Source of the DNA: Hypericum androsaemum
Taxonomy: Eukaryota; Streptophyta; Magnoliopsida; Malpighiales; Hypericaceae
Assembly (NCBI GenBank): GCA_963995505.1
Contig: OZ023182.1
Location: 17,707,619 to 17,771,618 of the forward strand
Length of the DNA: 64,000 nt
Reading direction: 5' to 3'
The translations under genes and the position numbers were made by a program. The notes beneath the pieces were generated by a model. The model worked only from the letters and a program-made list of their open reading frames with translations. It made no database searches and had not been told where the DNA came from. This document shows positions 55,393 to 64,000 of the stretch, in pieces (position 1 is the first letter of the stretch; each line of letters opens with the position of its first letter).

Positions 55393-57416
55393 ATGATCAA
55401 CAACATCATGCTCTCTCGAACTTCCTACATTCTCCAAACCAGCTTTCTTATTCTTAAGCTTCTCGTCAACCATTTGACGCCTCTCGTCCTTGAATCCCTT
55501 GCACTAATTACCACCTTCTTAGTGTACATTGCCAAGCCTCTCCACAACCGAGCCAGCAATGACAAGAAGAAGAACAAACTTACACTCCCACCGGGTCCGA
55601 AACCACGGCCTTTCGTGGGATGCCTTCCTCAGATGCTGGCGAACAAGCCGGCTTATCGATGGATACACAACCTCATGGAGGAGATGAACACTGAAATAGC
55701 ATGCATCCGCCTTGGAAAGGTTCATGTGATCCCTGTCACATGCCCTAAGATTGCGGTAGAGTTCGTAAAAACACAAGATGCTATCTTCTCTTCCAGGCCA
55801 GATAACGTGTCCTCTAAAGAAGCAAGTGATGAATACCTAACAACAGCTCTTGTGCCGTTGGGTCCACAGTGGAAGAAGATGAAGACATTTTTGGCCAAAC
55901 AAGTGCTTTGCTCCGCAAGGCACAGATGGCTTTCTCAAAAGAGAAACGAGGAGGCTGACCACCTCGTACATTACGTGTATAACCAGTGCAAGAACTCGGA
56001 GTCCGGTGGTTTGGTCAATGTGAGGGTGGCTGCAAGACATTATTGTGGGAACCTCATGAGGAAGATCGTGTTCGGAAAGCGGTTTTTCGGAAAGGGAATG
56101 AAGGATGGCGGGCCTGGAATTGAAGAACAAGAGTATGTAGATGCTGTTTTCACCATTTTGGAGTATCTCTTCTCGTTTTGTATCTCCGATTACTTGCCAT
56201 TCTTGGCGGGGTTCGACTTGGATGGTCAAGAGAAGATTAGCAAGGAAGCAAATAAAGTTATAAGCAAGTACCATGATCATATCATTAAAGAGAGGGTTCA
56301 TCAATGGAAAGATGGAGCCAAGAAGGAAGTCGAGGACTTGCTTGATGTTTTTATCGCTTCTAAAGATGCAAATGGAGACAACTTGCTCTACGAAGAGATC
56401 AAAGCTCAAATTAAAGTATGCCCTCCCTTGATTTTACATTTCATTCCTAGAATTGTTATTCTTATGAATATGTTTCTTTCTGAGCATTAAATGTCTTGAA
56501 ATTTTCACACCCATGTGAGCATAAAATGGACTATTACGCCACTTGACTTAATTTGTGGGGGCATTTTGGATAATCATATATTTAAAGTGATTTATTAATT
56601 CCAATTTAAAAATGAAGAGTTCTATACACCTATTAATTTTTTGGACTTGTTTGGACATTTCTTTTGCACTGTTGAATTTTTCTTTCTTTCAATGGTATAT
56701 CTTACGTCACGATAGTTTTTTCGAAGATGACAATTAAACCGATACAAAAGTATAATTTGACAAACTTATATTGAAACGTGACACAGGAGTTAATGCTAGC
56801 AGGAGTGGATAATCCATCGAATGCGCTCGAGTGGGCACTTGCAGAAATGATAAACCAGCCACATATACTTGAGAAAGCTACACAAGAACTCGACAGAGTA
56901 GTTGGAAAAGAAAGATTAGTACAAGAATCAGATTTCTCCCAACTCAACTACATCAAGGCTTGCGCTAAAGAAGCCTTTAGGCTCCATCCAATCGCACCGT
57001 TCAACGTGCCTCATGTTTCTGTTGCCGATACAATAGTGTCCGGATACTTCATCCCTAAAGGCAGCCATGTCTTGCTCAGCAGAAAAGGAATTGGCCGGAA
57101 CCCTAAAGCGTGGGATGATGAGCCGCTCGTTTTCAAGCCGGAACGACACCTCAATGCGGACGGATCCCAAGTGGCTCTAACGGATAATGATCTCAACGTG
57201 ATATCGTTTAGTACCGGAAGGCGCGGATGCATGGGAGTTGCTCTTGGGACGTCGATGACGGTCATGTTGTTTGCTAGGGTTCTCCAATGCTTTACTTGGA
57301 GCGCACCACAGGGAGAGTCATCTCGGGTTGACCTTTCTGAATCCGAATGTAGCTTGGCACTTGCAAAGCCACTTGTTGCCAATGCCAAGCCGCGTCTGCC
57401 TAAGAGCCTCTATTAG
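55393..57416 (+). CDS. CYP79-family cytochrome P450 (amino acid N-monooxygenase), two exons
   Basis: Exon 1 55393-56415 (341 codons), GT-AG phase-0 intron 56416-56786, exon 2 56787-57416; product 550 aa, normal for the family. CYP79 enzymes sit on the ER and convert an amino acid to its aldoxime, committing it to cyanogenic glucosides or other aldoxime products. Landmarks: membrane anchor (residues 12-48), hinge PPGPKPRP (66-73), helix C WKKMK (160-164), helix-I AGVDNP (346-351; CYP79 has Asn where most P450s have Thr), KEAFR (402-406), FKPERH (457-462, His typical of CYP79), heme loop [10 protein letters not shown] with Cys489. The C-terminus ends at SLY: the CAG of its paralogues is TAG here, trimming about six residues beyond the fold. 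Substrate is unknown; Val/Ile, Phe or Tyr cannot be told apart by eye. Confidence 0.93.
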
Positions 57417-57541
57417 TTACTATCAAGTGTGTAGATCTACTGAGATGGAATTGTTCGATTTCATTTGTTCGAAATGAGACTGAAATATAAATTTAATTGT
57501 CCAACAATAGATTGGAGCTACCTGTAGGTAGAGAGTAAAAC

Positions 57542-57580
57542 AATAAAATGTACCATGTATGTTTTACTTGGAGCAATAAA
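57542..57580 (+). terminator. Poly(A) signals of the intact CYP79
   Basis: AATAAA at 57542-57547 and 57575-57580, 126-165 bases after the stop. The latter, in GAGCAATAAA, is conserved near 2365 and 18655. Confidence 0.6.
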
Positions 57581-57581
57581 A

Positions 57582-58940
57582 TCTTGTTGAAGAATTAATA
57601 AAAGGAAGTATATTTTATGAATTAAGTACAATTGATTAAGCATACTTGAGTACAATTATGTTATGGGTGTTCTGAACAAAGCAATCGGTGTTATGAAAAT
57701 CTGCATAAAAAACTTGAACAATCACCTTTTAACAGTCATCAATTGAAGGGAAAAGCTTTTGTTACTATTCTCAATGGTATTCGGATTATCTGGGGGGAAT
57801 TTTGTGATTTTTCGTGTATATAGGAAGTTCCAAGCTGATTAGAATTGTTGAAAAATACTTTATAATAGCCCTCATATATCAAGCGTAAAGTATTTAGTGT
57901 ATTTAATTTTAGATCAACATAAGTTTAACAAACTAGCAAGGAGAAAACAACATGCAAAATTTTTTATCGATAAATTTAGTCTTCAATTCTTTCCGCGCCT
58001 TGTTTCGGCTAATAACCTGCAAGATCTGCTATGAAAATAGAAATTATTAATGTAATTGGACTAGGCCTAAACGGCATAAATTTTACGTATACACTGGGCC
58101 TATCTATATACATAGTATGGAAGGCAAGATGCAATGAGGTTGGAATTATTGAAATCCAAGCAACATCACATTTAGAAAGTCACCGGGATTGGCTGGGACT
58201 TGTGGAAAATCTTTAAATTGTCGCTCTAAAATATTACTTGTAATAGTTAAAATTTTGTTTTTATTTATAATTAATCTTACATAACTTATTTTCTTTTTTT
58301 AGATTTTATCGATGTTTCAAATAATGAAGAAAATCACGGTAAAAATAATCGAACTTATTGCCGGACACGAGAAAAGTGTGGAGATTGGCAACTCGACAAA
58401 GATTGAGTTGTTCACTTTAGCCGAAAATATTTTGGAGCATTTAATTGCCGGGAAAGGTACATGTCGGAAGTAGTCCGGCCAATTTATTTGTCAGAATAGT
58501 TTTTTTTTGGTAAATGTAGAGGGGCCCTGATTTTATTGATTAAACTTAGCCTAGTCTATTACAATAGAAAGGGGAAACGCGACATTCCCAATATCCTCAT
58601 TAAGCAGCTGACATTCCCATCCCTCTCATTAAGAAAATTATTTCTCAATCTTGACCAGACCTTCAAGAACACAATCCCAAGTTCAAAAGATCTATTAAGG
58701 TAATGAGTTGCTTTAAGAACATATATATTTCTGAACATATAAATTGGTTATGGGTAATCTTCCAATCTGATTTGTGACTTTTTTTCTATGGGTACACGTT
58801 ACTTATAATTTTTTAGAATATGTTATAATTTTTTAAATTAGATAACATCAAGCATTCTAAGTGGCATCACTGTGTTGGAGAATCACTGTTTTGGAGATTT
58901 ATTCTTTTGGGAATTCATTAATAATGTTCATGTAATTAAT
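57582..58940. other. CYP79 downstream flank, non-coding
   Basis: Contains the GGCCTAAACGGCATAAATTT / GGAAGGCAAGATGCAATGAG flank shared with the other loci (58060-58140). A later stretch (58505-58690) resembles a poly(T)-headed retroposon on the minus strand. No gene supported. Confidence 0.5.
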
Positions 58941-58942
58941 AG

Positions 58943-61180
58943 GAAGAAAAAGTTAGCATAGTGGTTCCACGTCATTAGTTAAGGGACTCGTGAATAATAC
59001 GCCAAAGTCTGACATTGTTCAATGGTGGAAGGAAAATGCTATTAGATTTCATGTCTTTTCTCAAATGGTCTGTGATGTATTAGCGATACCAATCTCTATA
59101 ATTGCTTCTGAGTATACTTTTAGCACGGATAAATGAGTGCTAGATGAATTTAAGAGCTCTTTGGCTCCTTCAAATGTGAAAGCTTTATTGTAGTCTGAAG
59201 ATTGGCTAAGAGAATCTTTTCTTCCTATTAATGTGGAAGATAACACTGACGACCAAGACAAAATTGCATTAGATAAGTTTTATATATTTGATCGTCGTCT
59301 ATCTTAAGTTATTATTTTATTAAGTATCTAATACATAATTTTATGTCATTTGTCAGAAAACACTCATGCTTCACTAGATGCTCCATCTGCGATCATTGAT
59401 GTTGGTGGAGATGAATGATGATGAAGTTTTCAAGTTTGAAGATAGTGGATAGCCAAAGGGCTTATACTTTAAAGGCACAAGGCATTGGCAAATTTACGGA
59501 GGTTCAGGGTTCAAATCTTGGCAATGTAATCATGATGTAAAATTTATCTTTAAAAAAAAGACAGTGGATAGTTTGAGATGAGAAAATAGATTATGGAGTT
59601 TTTCAAGTTTGGAACTTTAGAGTAATGCTTGATTATTTGAACCTATCACTTGTTTAATGTTCTAAATTATGTACTTGTCGCATGTTTAATTTTATATGTT
59701 TAGAATTTATTGAACTTGTCAATTGCTTAATATTTGGAACTTATAAACTTGTCTCTCTTTTAATTTATGTTTGAAATTTATGGATTTTTCACTTGTTTAA
59801 TTTTTTATATTTGGAATTTATGAGAATAAGAATATGATTAGAATAAGTGGATTAATTTGGAATTTTTTGAATTGCTCATATTTTTAAGGCTTAGTCACGC
59901 ACATCCAAGTGGGAGTGTACACGTTAAGATGACCACATATTTGTTCGGGTTATGGGTCTAGATCAGACCCAAACTAAAATTTTGGTTCGGATCTAGAGAA
60001 AATGAATGGTATGTGTCTTTATTTTCTTACTTTTTCAGGTTTCGGATCTAGCAGTTCAAAAGAAAAGGTTAGCATAGTGGTTCCACGTCATTCGTTGAGG
60101 GACGCATGAATAATCTGCCAAAGTTTGACATTATTCAATGGTGGAAGAGAAATGCTATTAGATTCTCTATCCTTTCTTAAATGGCCCGTGATGTATTAGC
60201 GATTTCGATCTCTACAATTATTTCTGAGTCTACTTTTAGCATGGGTGGATGAGTGCTAGTTGAATTTGGGAGCTCTTTGGCTCCTTCAAATGTGGAAGCT
60301 TTATTGTGTTCTGAAAATTGGCTAAGAGGATCCTTTCTTCCTGTGAATGTGGAAGATAATTATGACAACCAGGATAAAATTGCATCGGATAAATTTCATA
60401 TATTTTATCGTATTGTATTTTAAGTTATTATTTAATTAAGTATCTAATACATAATTTTATGTCATTTATTAGAAAACACTCATGCCTCACTAGATGCTCC
60501 ATCTGCGATTGTTGATGTCGGTGGAGATGAATGATGATGAAGTTTTTCAATTTTGGAGACAATGAATAGCCAAAGGGCTTATAGTTTAACGGCACAAGAT
60601 ATTGACAAATTTAGTGAAGTCAAGAGTTCAAACCTTGGCAATGTAATCATGGTGTAAATTTTACCTTTAAAAAAAGAAAATGGATAGTTGGAGATGAAAA
60701 AATAGATTATGGAGTTTTTCAAGTTTGAAACTTTGGAGTAATGCTTGATTGTTTGAACCCATCACTTGTTTAATGTTCCGAATTATGAACTTTTCGCATG
60801 TTTAATTTTATAGGTTTAGAATCTATTGAATTTGTCACTTGCGTAATATTTGGAACGTATAAACTTGTCTATTGTTTAATTTATGTTTGGAATTTATGGA
60901 TTTTTTACTTGTTTAATTTTTTTATATTTGGAATTTATGAGATTATGATTAGAATAAATAGATTACTTTAGACTTTTTTGAATTGCTCATAATTTCTTAA
61001 GGCTTAGTCGTGCACATCCAAGTAGGAGTGTAAGAGTTAAGACGACCACATATTTTTGTTCGGGTTATGGGTTTGGATCGGATCCAATCCAAAATTTTCT
61101 GTTCGTATCGGGTCCGGATCTGGAGAATGACTGGTCTTGTTCAGGTCTTTGGTTTCTTACTTTTTTGGGTTTTGGATCTA
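58943..61180 (+). mobile_element. hAT transposase C-terminal remnant in two tandem copies
   Basis: Two units of about 1.12 kb (58943-60060 and 60061-61180) share their order of features. Each encodes, with stops, a hAT dimerisation domain: IVQWWKENAIRFHVFSQM, VLAIPISIIASEYTFS, SSLAPSNVKALL, SEDWLRESFLP in unit 1, and the equivalent IIQWWKRNAIRFSILS, SSLAPSNVEALL, SENWLRGSFLP in unit 2. Each also has a SINE-like tail block (AGGGTTCAAATCTTGGCAAT in unit 1). The rest of the transposase is absent. The duplication happened after the fragment was already truncated. Confidence 0.85.
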
Positions 61181-61225
61181 GCAGTTCAGATCGAATTAGG
61201 TCGGGTCTAACCAAGCGCTCACACC

Positions 61226-61480
61226 TACATACGACATCTTGTAGAGAAGGAGATCTTACAATTTGTGAAGATTCAAGAAAGGGAGAATCTTGTAGATATA
61301 TTGACTATGATTGTTACCTTGAAGAAGTTGAAGCTATGCACGACTTCAACTCGCCTAGTAATAAGAAGAAGGTATGGCGCTGCGGCGCAGAGATGGGTTA
61401 TTGGTGAGAGTTGATTGTATTTGAGGTCAGTCTCTAAGTGGGAGATTGTTATGTTTTGGAGCCTGTAGATTTATGAGCAA
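61226..61480 (+). mobile_element. Copia RNase H tail plus start of 3' LTR
   Basis: The frame with HLVEKEILQFVKIQERENLV, DILTMIVTLKKLKL is the C-terminal end of a Copia polyprotein (compare ADMLSKVVTLEKLRL at 42175-42220). The purine tract AAGTGGGAGAT and an LTR start TGTTATGTTTTGG (61447) follow. The LTR's other end is not identifiable. Confidence 0.75.
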
Positions 61481-61649
61481 AAGGCGTTAAAGATCGAGAG
61501 AAGATCGCGATGCAGGACCAGCTCATGCCAACTCACCTGGCGTGCGCCAGGCGTGAAATGCAGAAGGATTGGCGGCAGAAGGGTCCTATCAGTTGCTAGT
61601 AACGAGTTACCGAAACTTACAAGAAATAATACACTTGCAGGCGCCTAAT

Positions 61650-61769
61650 GTAATCGTGGATGCAAAATCATAATAGTAGAGAAACTCTGACTTGGCAACA
61701 CCCCAAGACGTAATCATGGATGCAAAATTATAATAGTAGAGAAACTCTGACTTGGCAATACCTCAAGAC
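61650..61769. repeat. Two 60-bp tandem units
   Basis: GTAATCGTGGATGCAAAATC... (61650) and GTAATCATGGATGCAAAATT... (61710) with few differences; a partial third GTAAACTGAGTC follows. Confidence 0.9.
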
Positions 61770-63722
61770 GTAAACTGAGTCATCAAATATCATCTATTTT
61801 TTGTTCTTTCGATCTTAATATAATTGCAGTTGTCAAACGGTATGTAGCCTAACGATATAAGATGTTGACAAGTGTAATAATCATTGTGTAAAAAAATTAT
61901 CCTTTAAAAAAAATTAATTGCAGTTTTAATCCCAACACATTCAACATGCAGCTCTCTTTTCAACTTCCCATAAATTTTCTTAAACATTTCTAGTTGGTTT
62001 CGCTGTTTTATCAATATAAAAAATATTATTTAAACTGTACTGTAGGTTAAAAATTTACGCTTTTAATTGCGACAGATGTATCTTATTCATTAGGCTAAAA
62101 TCATCGATTCCACCATCAAGTATCAGACAAACACCGTTGGCCAGCATAAACTACTATAATTAAATGTGTCCGGCCTCTGCCTTTGTCTTTCTAGTTTTAC
62201 CCTCGGTTGTCTTGATGCTATCCACAGTCGGAACGGCAAAGATCCAACATCATCACATCTTTATTTAATGCTTCGCCTAAAAATAAGAATTCATAAAAAT
62301 TTATGTTTTTAGCGTCTGGATTATTGTGCTTAGTGCCGAAATTAGATGCACTAACTTTATTTCGGGTTTATTTTTTCGGAAAAAGGAGGAAAATGGTTTA
62401 TCCTATTTTTTTTTCGTAGTTTTTTTTACCTATAAAAAAAGTACTGGTGCGCAAAGCAACAGGAAAACTGTCAAGCTATTCCCATAGAGAGATTCAATTA
62501 AACAGAAACAAAATTTTCTTATATGTTGTGTGCGAGATTGCAATTGTCGTTCTCGTTAAAATTGTCGTAGTAAAATAACTATTTAACCATAGTTAACGTG
62601 TCGAGTGTTAGCGAGTTCAACCTCCAACGAGCCGTTAAACGTGATTGAAGATTGTCGATACAAACCTCAAACTTTGATAGACTGTGTCGACAATTCCAAC
62701 ATCTTTGTCCACCTTGTATGAATCAGTACGCGCATATTAGCTGCTCCCAGAAGTTTATCATGTGGCGAACGGTCCAATATCCATATTGATTTGGTCAACT
62801 AACATCATAAAATAACATCATAAAATAGAAGTTCATCAACAAATAACATTGACGTTTTGGTTGGTCTTTCTCTATCCAATTAAGTGGGGCTACAGAATAA
62901 ATTGCTACAACCAATTATCTATTCATACACTGATCATATTAATATATACCAACAAACACTTAGATCAACCAGTGAGACCGTTATTCTATCCTAATCAAAT
63001 CTCGAGTTAGAGTTCTTTGGAATGCACCAGTGTTACATACTTGTTGAGAGAATTTTGTCACCTTTTAAAAGTTCTACTCGTCTCGAACTTGAATTAATCT
63101 TCTTAATGGGCTAGATACCAAAATTATAAACAAAAATATTAATATATGAGTCACACCATGTTCAGGTGAAATATTTCCGGTGAAGTGAACAATAACTCTC
63201 TCCTTTGAGGTCTAATTGAAATATAATGAAGTGTTTAGTTGAAAAAATTGAAATTTTAGTCTCGGATCAGCTTTTAATGCTAAAAGAGTAAAAAATAGAA
63301 TAAATATAGACAAAAAAAAAATCCGTCCTATTAAAAAATAGTAATCACTAAAGCAAAAGAAACACTTGACTGGAAAGCAAAACTAAAGCAAATAAATATA
63401 TATACTTGAATGAATCACACTGTCTACATGATTTTCTATATTCATAATTGAATATTGTCGAATCTTATTTTAAGAGTGATTTTTTTAATGATATTTTTTC
63501 AACTTAAACCAAATTGATCTTCTCGATTCGATTGGCTAGGATAGAATCCTGAAAAGTATGGATATAAGTCTAAGTCCGGCCTTGCAAATTTGCATTTTAT
63601 ATTCGTCATTACTTCTTAAGCCAACTCATTAAAAAGCCCTCCATCTCCTCATTCCATACAATTAATGCACATCTCCCTTCTTCTTCCCAGCAACTAATCA
63701 TAACCAAGAAAGAGTAATTCTA
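61770..63722. other. Intergenic, nothing coding seen
   Basis: AT-rich. A SINE-like stretch with TCTCGAGTTAGAGTTC lies near 63000, similar to 36980. The last 100 bases have CT-rich runs (CTCCCTTCTTCTTCCC) typical of a plant 5' UTR for the gene at 63723. Confidence 0.4.
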
Positions 63723-64000
63723 ATGGGAGATCACAAGAAGGCCATAGCCAAGGCAAGGATGGAGCTAGAGGAGTTATACTCAGGAATCCCCGATGACTCG
63801 GTCAACCTCACATTCCAAGACATGGCTCAAGTAAAACACGTCCATAACACCTCAGAGATGAAGAAACCACCAACCATGGAACCAATCCAAGAGGCCAAAT
63901 CTCCCATGCACAAGCTCCCTAGCCTTGACTTCAATAGAGGCCTTGAAGCAACCCGAGCCCATCATCAGCAGGGCCCAGACGATCATCACTACAATCCCGA
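63723..64000 (+). CDS. 5' part of a small plant-protein gene, cut by the window end
   Basis: An open frame of 92 codons from ATG 63723 to the window end without a stop: MGDHKKAIAKARMELEELYS, then GIPDDSVNLTFQDMAQVKHV, a Pro/Met-rich middle and KLPSLDFNRGL, ending in a His-rich stretch. The codon use, non-repetitive composition and CT-rich leader make it a real host gene rather than a transposon piece. It resembles a small uncharacterised plant-specific family, but I cannot name it reliably. It marks the edge of the CYP79/transposon region. Confidence 0.7.
   Translation, partial: MGDHKKAIAKARMELEELYSGIPDDSVNLTFQDMAQVKHVHNTSEMKKPPTMEPIQEAKSPMHKLPSLDFNRGLEATRAHHQQGPDDHHYNP

Noticed and set aside
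1..64000. tRNA, rRNA or organelle-derived DNA
   Set aside because: No cloverleaf, rRNA core or plastid/mitochondrial gene was recognised; tRNA-like motifs found are retrotransposon primer sites or possible SINE boxes. A tRNAscan run would be decisive.

Overview
This is plant nuclear DNA, almost certainly from a dicot. It is AT-rich, its genes have GT-AG introns, and nested LTR retrotransposons, Mutator-like elements (MULEs), hAT derivatives, MITEs and LINE pieces dominate it. I cannot name the species. The gene family that organises the window is CYP79, the P450 family that N-hydroxylates amino acids to aldoximes, the first step towards cyanogenic glucosides and related nitrogenous metabolites. 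A Myrtales or other CYP79-rich rosid is possible but is only a guess.

Five CYP79 loci lie head-to-tail on the + strand. Two orphan second exons (1640-2287 and 17931-18578) are nearly identical and belong to a tandem duplication with a period of about 16.3 kb. A third locus spans 21.5-35.1 kb: its exon 1 is split by a 7.8-kb Ty1/copia element, its intron holds a 3.3-kb MULE, and its exon 2 is frameshifted. A fourth locus (43051-44354) is decapitated, its remaining exon 1 abutting the 3' LTR of another Ty1/copia element. The fifth (55393-57416, two exons, 550 aa) is the only complete gene and carries all the P450 landmarks plus a TATA box and poly(A) signals.

Layout: 0-1.3 kb mini-Copia; 1.6-2.3 CYP79 exon 2; 2.8-4.5 LINE and Tat-type Ty3 fragments; 4.5-13.4 a large non-coding Ty3-like LTR element on the minus strand; 13.4-15.7 intergenic module; 15.7-17.6 complete mini-Copia with an intact 387-aa ORF; 17.9-18.6 CYP79 exon 2; 21.5-35.1 the split CYP79; 35.1-38.7 intergenic with a MITE; 38.7-43.05 degenerate Copia; 43.05-44.4 CYP79 pseudogene; 45.3-47.3 third mini-Copia; 48.2-50.5 a MULE with a second TIR element nested in it, the inner one carrying a glycosyltransferase (UGT89-like) fragment; 50.6-54.4 MITEs, a small retroposon and a MULE-like element; 55.3-57.6 the intact CYP79; 58.9-61.2 a tandemly duplicated hAT remnant; 61.2-61.5 a Copia tail; 63.72 to the end, the start of an unrelated small-protein gene.

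The same intergenic module and promoter relic recur before several CYP79 loci, so the cluster grew by repeated tandem duplication of a gene-plus-spacer unit and then decayed through transposon insertion and deletion. No functional downstream pathway partner (CYP71 or CYP706 type P450, UGT85) is seen; the only UGT sequence is a broken transposon-borne fragment.
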